A stretch of DNA of 64,000 nt from JAOAPY01 sp038237475. GTDB taxonomy: Bacteria; Acidobacteriota; Blastocatellia; Pyrinomonadales; Pyrinomonadaceae. Within the stretch, counting starts at the first letter, position 1. Each line of letters starts with the position of its first letter. The DNA lies in the NCBI GenBank assembly GCA_038237475.1, contig JBBRYS010000011.1, positions 114,784 through 178,783 on the forward strand, written 5' to 3'. Under the pieces are notes generated by a model, which was given only the letters and a program-made list of their open reading frames with translations, ran no database searches and was not told the origin of the DNA. Of this stretch, positions 52,593-60,316 are shown one piece after another. A program made the translations under genes and the position numbers.

Positions 52593-53630
52593 ATGAAGAC
52601 TCATAGCAATTCTGCGTTCTGTTTCCTGCTGCTCGTGATCCTGTTAGTCGGTTGTAACTTCGGCAGACAAAATGAAAATGGCCCGCGAGTGAAGGACTCA
52701 CCAGTTACGGAAACGAGCCCGGCGCCCTCACCAAAAAAAATTGACTCGAGATTGAGACGCATCGATTCGAATGTCATGGCCGGATTCTCCGACCCCTTAT
52801 CGGCCTTACCTGATGACAAATGGCACGAGATCCTTCCCGCTACTATCGTGAAGACCGACGAAAATGGTGAGGCCTTGTTAAAGATGGCGGGCTGCGCGAC
52901 TGTTTATCTTTTTCAATTGGGCAGGATGATCCATTCGGAATGCTCGAAATCTGAAAAAGAGAGTGGAAATGCCAACTGCCTCGCCGACGGGGCGCTCGTC
53001 TACGATAGTACATGCGCGAACCTGCTCGAACAGATCATTCAAACTCCAACCGCGCAGATAAAGCCGACAGGAACATGGTTCGTGGTGGCGTACTTACCCG
53101 ATAGAGAGTTAACCATCACCGTGGTGCTGAAGGGCAGTGTGGAAGTAACTGCGGTCACTGACACTGAGACCGGCGCGCACGCTGAGCCGGCAATGGTGAC
53201 TGAAGGACAGTTCTACCTGACCACGACGGACAAGATGGCCCAGGAGGACGCTGCCCTTGGCCGCGCTCAGCGGCGTCTGCTGAATGTCTCCGGATCAGAA
53301 GAGATAGTCAGGAGCTATCTCGGGCCATGGCTTGAGCGGATTCGCAAGCACGCCGAAGAAGACAAGGTGCCAGGCAATTTGGCCGTCTTCAGCAAGGAAA
53401 TTTCCGGAAACGCTGATGTTATTGATTGCGATTGTGGAAACGTGGGTGGCGGCATTCTTGCGCTTTCTTACCAAAAGCAGTGCATTGCGAGAGAACTCAT
53501 GCTGCGGGCAAGATTTAAAGAAATGCAGCAACTGATTGGGACTTGCGATTCGGTCGCTTCAGGACCAAATGCCAGGCCGGCTCCCAACACAAACAACTCA
53601 CGTGCGCAGGCCCCAGTCGTAGTTAAATAA
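52593..53630 (+). CDS. Lipoprotein, third gene of the EACC1/caspase island, FecR-like middle
   Basis: 345 residues from the ATG at 52593, where GAAGGAG is positioned correctly; an earlier ATG at 52560 overlaps the caspase gene. The leader ends in the lipobox LLVGC, so it is lipid-anchored outside the cytoplasm. A region near 70-220 reads GEALLKMAGCATVYLF, TGTWFVVAYLPDRELTITVVLKGSVEV and EPAMVTEGQFYLTT, strands that recall FecR-like or SH3-like beta domains. Six or more Cys suggest disulfides. The C-terminus is Pro/Asn-rich. The family is not recognised. It begins 19 bp after the caspase stop. Confidence 0.78.
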   Translation: MKTHSNSAFCFLLLVILLVGCNFGRQNENGPRVKDSPVTETSPAPSPKKIDSRLRRIDSNVMAGFSDPLSALPDDKWHEILPATIVKTDENGEALLKMAGCATVYLFQLGRMIHSECSKSEKESGNANCLADGALVYDSTCANLLEQIIQTPTAQIKPTGTWFVVAYLPDRELTITVVLKGSVEVTAVTDTETGAHAEPAMVTEGQFYLTTTDKMAQEDAALGRAQRRLLNVSGSEEIVRSYLGPWLERIRKHAEEDKVPGNLAVFSKEISGNADVIDCDCGNVGGGILALSYQKQCIARELMLRARFKEMQQLIGTCDSVASGPNARPAPNTNNSRAQAPVVVK

Positions 53631-54377
53631 ACCTTAAGGAAGCTGCATCACACGCGCTCCATTGCGGCCTTTGTCAGCTGCCTCACCACTGTAACTGTCA
53701 TGCTCGCTGCCTGGCTGGCAGCTCAAAAGCGAACACTTCACTGACCCCCCGCAATCATATTGCGTAGAAACTTGCAATAAGACGTAAGCCCTAAAAGAAA
53801 GATACTTTTATCGTTGACAGGCAGTCGGGGCTGTAATAGACTCACTCTCCTCAAAAAGAGTCAAGAAGCAGGAGTGACAAGTGCGAAGCGAGGCCTGTAA
53901 ACTTGAACATCTTCTCTTTTGTTAGCGGATGAAACTTTGATTTGCTCACGAGATTTTCGCGATAACAAGAGCCGGTCTCAAAAAAGCGGCACTCTTCCAC
54001 ACTGATAATTTGAATTGCAGCAGGAGTTAAAAGTAAGGGCCTCATAGTACCCTGCAGGTAACTACGAAGCCCCGCAAACAAACAACCATAGCCGCATTTC
54101 TGCGCTACAGATGTGTTGTTCAGCGACCTCATCTTAGTGTGAAATGCGGTAAAACTTCAAGGCAAAATTTCTCTAAGGGGTTTTGTATACAATGTTTTTA
54201 CCCATTTCGGATTATCTCACCTATAGCCTTCCATCCCTTGGCTTTCAGGGTGTAGCCCGAAATTTCCGTCGCTTGTGCGGATTTACCTGGCGTCGATGCT
54301 TCTAGTCGGCGCTTCTATCAGCTACCACATTACTTTTGTTATTGAGCGGTCAGGCGACGCTGTCGGGAGATGTGGCA
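53631..54377. other. Long intergenic region, no gene recognised
   Basis: About 750 bp between the lipoprotein and the NusG-like gene. A 93-aa minus-strand frame (53851-54132) has no family likeness or ribosome site. TTGTATACAA at 54183-54192 is a perfect 10-bp palindrome in an AT-rich stretch. The region probably contains the promoter of the downstream lipopeptide operon. Confidence 0.45.
54183..54192. promoter_or_regulatory. Palindrome TTGTATACAA upstream of the NusG-like gene
   Basis: A perfect 10-bp palindrome about 190 bp before the NusG-like start, in T-rich sequence. Many dimeric regulators bind sites of this form; no regulator can be named. Confidence 0.3.
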
Positions 54378-54926
54378 ATGGATGTTAACGAACTGTATGA
54401 CGCTCCCAGTTGGTACGTAATTCGAACGGGGCCCAGGCAGGAAGAGCGTGCGATTAGTAATCTATCCGCGTGGCGTGTGGAAACATTTTTACCAAAGCTG
54501 CGCGTGGGCCGGCGAAATAATTTTACCGGTGTCACGAATTATGTACCGGGACCAATGTTTCCCAACTACGCGTTCGCGCGCTTTAACGCCAATACGGATT
54601 TGCACCAGATATGCTACACGCGCGGAGTACATAGCGTGGTTCACTTTGGCGGTATTCCGGCCCGGGTTGATGATTCGATTATTGACCTCATCCGCAGCCA
54701 GGTTGGTCCTGACGGTCTGGTGCGCATGGGAGACGATATAAAGATTGGCGATTCGGTGAAGATCAAACACGGTCCGCTGACCAACTTTGTCGGCGTGTTT
54801 GCGGCCACAATGGATGATCGTGCGCGGGTGGTTATTCTTTTGACAGCGGTCAGCTTTCAGGGCCGCATTGTGATTGAAAAGGAATTTGTGGAAAAGACCA
54901 ACCGCGATGGCGCCCTGCGCTGTTAG
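54378..54926 (+). CDS. Specialised NusG paralog (RfaH/LoaP/UpxY-type antiterminator)
   Basis: 182 residues from ATG 54378, since MDVNELYDAPSWYVIRTGPRQE fits the NGN start. The NGN domain (about 10-105) has WYVIRTGPRQEERAISNLS, ETFLPKLR, GPMFPNYAFARF and RGVHSVVHFGG. The KOW domain has IGDSVKIKHGPLTNFVGVF. It is not the housekeeping NusG, as it lacks the secE/rplK context and stands alone before a biosynthetic operon. Established: RfaH and LoaP paralogs allow RNA polymerase to pass terminators in long operons for capsule or polyketide genes. It heads the M28/A-T/ankyrin/FAAL-NRPS operon, so control of that operon in cis is inferred. Confidence 0.91.
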   Translation: MDVNELYDAPSWYVIRTGPRQEERAISNLSAWRVETFLPKLRVGRRNNFTGVTNYVPGPMFPNYAFARFNANTDLHQICYTRGVHSVVHFGGIPARVDDSIIDLIRSQVGPDGLVRMGDDIKIGDSVKIKHGPLTNFVGVFAATMDDRARVVILLTAVSFQGRIVIEKEFVEKTNRDGALRC

Positions 54927-55002
54927 GACACGAACGGCATTTCAGAGTTGTTTGCACGTATCAAATTGGGCTCTTGAGTTTGGCTCGCGGTAAATAAATC
55001 AG

Positions 55003-55050
55003 AACGGACCACGCCTGGACAACGGACCAGGAAGTGCGGCCGGTCCCGTT
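55003..55050 (+). ncRNA. Leader hairpin between the NusG-like gene and the M28 gene
   Basis: AACGG (55003-55007) pairs with CCGTT (55046-55050), ACC with GGT, and an inner CCTGG/CCAGG stem closes a loop near 55014-55031. This makes an imperfect stem of about 15 pairs. It lies 160 bp before the chosen M28 start. It could be a terminator-like hairpin or an RNA site for the NusG paralog, as known for LoaP leaders. Computed by eye only. Confidence 0.4.
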
Positions 55051-55211
55051 CCTACATCGCTTCGTAAAATAGCAGATGCCCCTGTTTGGCTCTAAGTGCG
55101 GTAGCTCTGCCCGCCGTTCTCCCGATAGCTAGAATTCCTTCTAATAGATTCTCGTCGGCGAATCATCCCGAAACAAATTACAGCGTTCGAACACTTCTCG
55201 GGTTCACTCTT

Positions 55212-57602
55212 ATGATCGAAGAGGTTGCAAAAATTCAGATCATGCCTGGCGCCGGTTCCACACCTGGAGCGATAGAAAGGAATTCACCACGGAGCCAACT
55301 GGCCAGCGCCCTGTTTTGTTGGCTGCTAATTTTCTTAGGCACAGCCTTTAGTATCGAGCAGCAGAATCCTCCTAACGTAGTCTCGCAAAGCACTGCGCCT
55401 CAATTATTCTCGGCGAGCGCAGCGCTGAAACATGTGGCCAGCATCGCTCAGCGGCCGCACCCGATGGGATCGAACGAACATGCAGTAGTTCGTGATTACA
55501 TCGTAGCTGAGTTGAGCCGCTCAGGTCTTGAACCACAAATTCAAAAGACAATTGCCGTAAACGCTACCGATGAACCTTTAAGGGTCGGGGCTGTGGAGAA
55601 TATCGTCGCACGGTTAAAGGGAACTATTTCAGGACCGGCAGTGTTGTTGGTGAGTCACTACGATTCGATGCCGAACAGTCTCGGGGCGAGCGATGATGGA
55701 GCTGGCGCTGCCGCGTTGCTGGAAACGCTGCGCGCATTAAAAGCAGGACCGGCCCTAAGAAATGACGTCATTTTTCTTTTCAGTGACGGGGAAGAGGTTG
55801 GGTTGCTCGGCGCAAGCGCATTTGTGAAGGAACACCCGTGGGCGAGTGAGGTTGGGGTGGTGTTCAACTTTGAGGCGCGCGGAAACAGCGGTCCCTCGAT
55901 CATGTTTGAGACAAGTGACGATAACGGGAAGCTAATCCGAGAGTTCGCCCGCGCCGCGCCTTTTCCGATCGCTAACTCGCTCAGTTACGAGATCTACAAG
56001 CTGCTCCCGAACGATACAGACCTGACAATTTTTCGAAAGGCGGGAATGCCGGGCCTGAACTTCGCGTACATCAACGGTCTGGGCCATTATCACACCCCGC
56101 TCGACCGGGTCGAAGAACTTGATGAACGCAGCTTGCAGCATCACGGCTCCTATGCTTTAGCCCTCGCACGACACTTTGGAAACCTGGATCTGTCACAGAC
56201 AAAAGAAAGCAGTGCGGTTTATTTCGATCTTTTTGGAAAGATCGTGGTCCATTACCCGATGCTATGGACCATCCCGCTGGCAGCGCTCGTTGTTCTTCTC
56301 TTTATTGCTTTCGTGATCATTGGATTTCAGCGAGGCCGATTGCAGTTGCGGGGAATTGTTCTTGGCTTTCTGGCACTGCTCCTCAGTCTCATCACTGCTG
56401 CGTTCGTGACTACAGGGCTCTGGAGAATTGTATGTCTCTTAGCGGGTCGCGCTGGTCATGCTCCAGCGGCTCAGGGGGGTCTGTACCTGTCCAGCTTTGT
56501 AATCGTGGCGGTGGCCTTGACCTCAACCATCTACACTCTGATGAGTAGGAAAGTGAATGCACAGAGCCTGGCCACCGGCGGCATGGCATGGTGGGTGATA
56601 CTGATGCTCGTATCGAGCTGGTATTTACCGGGAGGCAGCTTCCTCCTGATCTGGCCGCTTTGCTTCAGCGTCCTCGGCGTGGGTCTGATCGTGTTAACGA
56701 AAGATCCTGAGCAAGGATCCAGATCATTTTCCGGCTGGGTTTCTCTGATCCTGATTGCTGTGCCGGGAATTGTCCTGCTGGCGCCGATCGCCTATCAGAT
56801 CTTTATTGGACTAACTCTTGAATGGACCTACTTGATTGTAGCGATCGAGGTGCTTCTCCTCGGGCTGTTGGTTCCGCATGCGTTGACTAATGGCTCTCGG
56901 TTCAGGTGGCTCGTGCCGGGGGCCGCCGGGTTGGCTGGCCTGCTATTGTTCATCACCGCCAATTTCTACTACCTGAACGACTCGCTCCACCCACGACAGG
57001 ACAATGTTTTCTATGGACTGAATGCGACGACTGGAAAAGCAGTCTGGGCCAGTGATGCTGAGCGTCCGGACGAGTGGACTTCACAATTGCTTTCCAGCGA
57101 TCCACAACGGGGAACGCTGCCGGACTTAGGCTACGCAGTTTCCAACCGGACGTATCTGCAGCGCTCGGCGAGCGTTGCTTCGTTGCCGGCCCCGGCGCTT
57201 GAGGTACTTAATGACGAGACTTCAGGCGGCGTGCGTACTCTGGACCTGCGCCTAACTTCACCCAGACATGCCGAAGTAATGGCGCTTTATGTGGACTCGA
57301 AGGCGGAAGTCCTGAGCGCGGCAGTCGATGGGAAGACGATTGAAAGTGAACAGGACTTGAGCCCGGTCGCCCGCGCACGGAAACAGGATTGGGCCGTGCG
57401 CATCCATGGATTTCCCCGCCAGGGCCTTCAGCTTCAGTGGAGAGTCAAAACTTCAGAACCGCTGAAGTTAAGACTGGTGGATCAATCCTATGGGTTGTCG
57501 CAACTCGAGGGAGTGGGCTACAAGCCGAGGCCCAACCAATTGATTCCGTCAGTTGCCACATCCTCTGATTCAATTTTTCTCAGCCAGTCATTTGTTTTCT
57601 GA
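55212..57602 (+). CDS. Membrane M28-family metallopeptidase
   Basis: 796 residues from ATG 55212; ATG 55242 and an upstream frame from 55086 are also possible. A signal-anchor helix (ALFCWLLIFLGTAFSI) is followed by the M28 aminopeptidase domain. Its zinc ligands are visible: VSHYDSM (His), ASDDGAGAAALLE (Asp), FSDGEEVGLLG (Glu pair), NFEARGNSG and HYHTPLDRVEEL (His). Then about eight hydrophobic helices (from TIPLAALVVLLFIAFVII) form a membrane domain, ending in a beta-rich tail. It resembles the ER-metallopeptidase/Fxna group. In a lipopeptide operon it may trim the product or a carrier peptide, which is inference. Confidence 0.88.
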   Translation: MIEEVAKIQIMPGAGSTPGAIERNSPRSQLASALFCWLLIFLGTAFSIEQQNPPNVVSQSTAPQLFSASAALKHVASIAQRPHPMGSNEHAVVRDYIVAELSRSGLEPQIQKTIAVNATDEPLRVGAVENIVARLKGTISGPAVLLVSHYDSMPNSLGASDDGAGAAALLETLRALKAGPALRNDVIFLFSDGEEVGLLGASAFVKEHPWASEVGVVFNFEARGNSGPSIMFETSDDNGKLIREFARAAPFPIANSLSYEIYKLLPNDTDLTIFRKAGMPGLNFAYINGLGHYHTPLDRVEELDERSLQHHGSYALALARHFGNLDLSQTKESSAVYFDLFGKIVVHYPMLWTIPLAALVVLLFIAFVIIGFQRGRLQLRGIVLGFLALLLSLITAAFVTTGLWRIVCLLAGRAGHAPAAQGGLYLSSFVIVAVALTSTIYTLMSRKVNAQSLATGGMAWWVILMLVSSWYLPGGSFLLIWPLCFSVLGVGLIVLTKDPEQGSRSFSGWVSLILIAVPGIVLLAPIAYQIFIGLTLEWTYLIVAIEVLLLGLLVPHALTNGSRFRWLVPGAAGLAGLLLFITANFYYLNDSLHPRQDNVFYGLNATTGKAVWASDAERPDEWTSQLLSSDPQRGTLPDLGYAVSNRTYLQRSASVASLPAPALEVLNDETSGGVRTLDLRLTSPRHAEVMALYVDSKAEVLSAAVDGKTIESEQDLSPVARARKQDWAVRIHGFPRQGLQLQWRVKTSEPLKLRLVDQSYGLSQLEGVGYKPRPNQLIPSVATSSDSIFLSQSFVF

Positions 57603-57635
57603 GTGAGGCAAACACCGGGTACTGAGAGCAGAATC

Positions 57636-57740
57636 ATGGATGCATCCATCGATCCCGAGATGATTGGGGATTTGGTAGGCAGACCAGTCTTTCAGATCCA
57701 ACCTGTAAAGTTTAAGACCGAGGTCCTAGTGATCACGTAA
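57636..57740 (+). CDS. Candidate 34-aa peptide in the lipopeptide operon
   Basis: ATG at 57636 to TAA at 57740 encodes MDASIDPEMIGDLVGRPVFQ continuing to KFKTEVLVIT. It fills most of the 151-bp gap between the M28 gene and the A-T gene. There is no strong ribosome site and no recognised family. It may be a real small gene, a remnant or chance. Confidence 0.3.
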   Translation: MDASIDPEMIGDLVGRPVFQIQPVKFKTEVLVIT

Positions 57741-57753
57741 CCAGCGCAGAGTC

Positions 57754-59628
57754 ATGAAGAGAATTGAAAAACTAATCTTTGATCAGGCTGATCGTAGTCC
57801 CGGAGCAGTTGCTGTGGAGTACCAGGGCAACCGGATTACCTATGCAGAGCTGAAAGAACAATCACTGCTCATCGGGAAGGCTCTGAGAGAATCCGGGTTG
57901 AAGCCTGGAGAGGCTGTAGGAATTTATCAGCACCGATCCCTGAACACCGTTCCGCTGTTGCTTGGCATCTGGGACGCAGGCGGGATCGTCGTTCCCCTAA
58001 ATCCCAATACTCCGCTGCAGACGTTGACCTGGATGACTCAGAATTCGTTGGTCCGAATCGTTGTCACTGAAACATCGCTGCGATCGAAAATCAGGACCGC
58101 AGGAGAGAGCCTGGATCCGGCGCCGTTGATTCTGCTGGACAGCTGGAGATCTAACGGACATTCACCTAAGCGCCATCAGTTTTCAGATCCAGCTGTCAAT
58201 GCCGCCGACATTAACGACGACTGCTATGTGATTTACACATCCGGCTCCGAAGGCCGTCCCAAAGGTGTTCGGGGCAGCCATGAAAGTTTGATCCATTACT
58301 TGAAATGGCAAGCCAAAGAGTTTTCCGTAACGCCCGCGGACAGGTTCAGCCAGACTGCCCCCTTGTCATTCGATTTTTCTTTGAAAGAGTTTCTCGTCCC
58401 GCTGATCTGCGGAGCCAGCGTATATATCGCCGATCGGAGCACAGTGATCGATGCAAAGAAGTTCCTTGAATGGATCGGCAACAACCAAATTACCGTGATG
58501 TGCTGTGTGCCGACCCTGTTGCGGTCGATCCTGCAACTGCCCGATCATCGCCTGGACGACCGAGCTTCTCAATCACTGCGATCGGTCCTTATTTCAGGAG
58601 ACATGTTGCGCTGGGATGATGTAAACAGGTGGCGCGAGCGTTTCGGCAACGCGACCTCGCTGTTCAATCTCTATGGCCCAACCGAGTCGACGGTCATCAA
58701 GCTCTTTTATCCCATTCCCGCTGCCAAATGTGCCGGCTCGCTAAACGTTCCAGTCGGCCGGCCAATCGCCGACACCGAGGTGCTCATTCTCGATGAAAAC
58801 GATCACCCCAATCCACCGGGAGCAGTCGGTGAAATAGTAATTTTGTCGGAATGGCTGGCGCGCGGCTATGTCGGCGAGGGGCAGGCGTCTGATCGCTCAT
58901 TCTGCCGGTTGACCCATCAAGGAAAGACCACGAGCGCTTATCGCACGGGGGACCTGGGTCGATTGCTCAGCGATGGAGACGTCGAGTTAACCGGACGGAA
59001 AGATCGGCAGGTCAAGATTCGGGGCTACCGTATTGAGCTTGGTGAGATTGAAAGTGTTCTCTCAGAACACCCCGCCATACGTGATGTCGCTACAGTAGTC
59101 GTGAATAAATCCATGGGCCCAGAGGATCTTCCCGAGATCGTCTGTTTTTTCAGTTTGCTTGATTCCGCTACAGGCCAAAAGGAAATTGGGAATTATGCCA
59201 AAGAGCGCCTGCTTCCCCAGGTCATTTCCCTGACGCGGTTTATGTGCCTCGATCAGTTGCCATTGTCTGCAAATGGAAAAGTGGATCGACTAAAGCTTAG
59301 CTCCCAGGCTGAAGAACTTGAAGATGATTTTCCCCTTCCCGCGTCTCCGTCATCGGTTTTCGTGACAGTTGAGCAACGCATCCTGGGAATGTGGGAAGAA
59401 CTGTTGGCAGTCGAGGGAATTGATCTGGAAGCAAACTTCTTCGAGCTTGGCGGCGATTCGATGATCGCCATCCGGCTCTTACGCCGGCTGCGCGAAGAAT
59501 TTCATTCGGAAATCAACCTTGGAGACCTTTATGAATTTCCCAGCGTCAGCCGCTTATCGGCCCGCTTGGAACAATTGATGGCGAGGCCAGGGTTGGAAAA
59601 CCCAACCATGATGGAGGAAATATTATGA
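57754..59628 (+). CDS. Stand-alone NRPS-like A-T protein
   Basis: 624 residues: an adenylation domain (about 1-530) and a T domain (FFELGGDSMIAIRLL, about 562-576). The A3 loop is SGSEGRPKG, with Glu in place of the usual Thr of SGSTG. Other cores are intact (LYGPTEST, YRTGDLGRLLSDGD, GRKDRQVKIRGYRIELGEIE, ANGKVDR). The specificity residues read by eye are D-F-K-C-L-S-L-V-I-K; Asp235 is present, so an amino acid is expected, but I cannot name it. With no C domain it probably loads a building block used in trans by another enzyme. Its stop overlaps the ankyrin start by four bases. Confidence 0.92.
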   Translation: MKRIEKLIFDQADRSPGAVAVEYQGNRITYAELKEQSLLIGKALRESGLKPGEAVGIYQHRSLNTVPLLLGIWDAGGIVVPLNPNTPLQTLTWMTQNSLVRIVVTETSLRSKIRTAGESLDPAPLILLDSWRSNGHSPKRHQFSDPAVNAADINDDCYVIYTSGSEGRPKGVRGSHESLIHYLKWQAKEFSVTPADRFSQTAPLSFDFSLKEFLVPLICGASVYIADRSTVIDAKKFLEWIGNNQITVMCCVPTLLRSILQLPDHRLDDRASQSLRSVLISGDMLRWDDVNRWRERFGNATSLFNLYGPTESTVIKLFYPIPAAKCAGSLNVPVGRPIADTEVLILDENDHPNPPGAVGEIVILSEWLARGYVGEGQASDRSFCRLTHQGKTTSAYRTGDLGRLLSDGDVELTGRKDRQVKIRGYRIELGEIESVLSEHPAIRDVATVVVNKSMGPEDLPEIVCFFSLLDSATGQKEIGNYAKERLLPQVISLTRFMCLDQLPLSANGKVDRLKLSSQAEELEDDFPLPASPSSVFVTVEQRILGMWEELLAVEGIDLEANFFELGGDSMIAIRLLRRLREEFHSEINLGDLYEFPSVSRLSARLEQLMARPGLENPTMMEEIL

Positions 59629-60257
59629 GTGAAATGGCATTAGGCGATGCGGTCAAGTCAGCAAACTACAGTTTGGTGAAAGAACTGATTGAGTCCGGGG
59701 CCCAAATTGACCAACAGGATAAGCAGGGCTGGACCCCGATGAATTGGGCCGCCGCCGGCGGTGACCTGGAAATGGTAGAACTGTTACTAGAGCACGGCGC
59801 CGATCCATTCACTGTGGGACGCGATCTCCGGACGCCACAAATGATCGCGCTCGCGGCGGGCCGGGCAGAAGTAGTCAAGCGATTAAGGCGAGCTGAAACA
59901 GAAGCTAGGGGCGGAGCTACCCAAGAGTCTGATCGCAAGTACTGTAAAGGGTTTCGGCTTGAGGATCTCCGCCGTTACGCGGCCTGGACTGAGAATAAGA
60001 TCGACGGCATCGGTAAAAGTACTGAGTCCGACGGCGAAGATGTGGAAGAGCGACCCGGCCTCAGCAACACCGATATCGTATTTCTGCATCAGGACTACAG
60101 GGTTACTGCTTCAATCTGGAACGATGAAGATATCATCTTTGATCAAGTGACAGACGAGTGGAAAAACTTTTGCGCCGGCGAACTTCGCTTCTCAGCCCCG
60201 GATAGTCTGGATCTTATCACGCAAGCTGCCCCGCAAGCTTCCCAGGGCGCGGCCTGA
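59625..60257 (+). CDS. Ankyrin-repeat protein in the NRPS operon
   Basis: 210 residues. It starts inside the stop of the A-T gene (ATGA). Two to three ankyrin repeats (about 5-95): LGDAVKSANYSLVKELIES, GWTPMNWAAAGGDLEMVELLLEHGAD and RTPQMIALAAGRAEVV. A separate C-terminal domain of about 100 residues contains TDIVFLHQDYRVTASIW, DIIFDQVTDEWKNFC and LRFSAPDSLDLI. I do not have a family name for this domain. Such genes between NRPS genes suggest a protein-contact helper of the A-T protein or carrier domains, which is inference. Confidence 0.85.
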   Translation: MSEMALGDAVKSANYSLVKELIESGAQIDQQDKQGWTPMNWAAAGGDLEMVELLLEHGADPFTVGRDLRTPQMIALAAGRAEVVKRLRRAETEARGGATQESDRKYCKGFRLEDLRRYAAWTENKIDGIGKSTESDGEDVEERPGLSNTDIVFLHQDYRVTASIWNDEDIIFDQVTDEWKNFCAGELRFSAPDSLDLITQAAPQASQGAA

Positions 60258-60316
60258 TCTTCTCGAACCTCCTCAGCTTTCCAGCAAACTAAATCGAATC
60301 GAGCCGGAAGATGCAG

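Noticed and set aside
53851..54132. 93-aa minus-strand open frame in the gap before the NusG-like gene
   Set aside because: No ribosome site, no family resemblance, odd composition; looks like chance.
54183..54192. TTGTATACAA considered as a -10 promoter element
   Set aside because: No matching -35 at proper distance was convincing; kept only as a palindrome.
55086..55211. Longer N-terminus for the M28 peptidase
   Set aside because: Sequence before the ATG at 55212 is not signal-like and sits in the leader region just after the hairpin.
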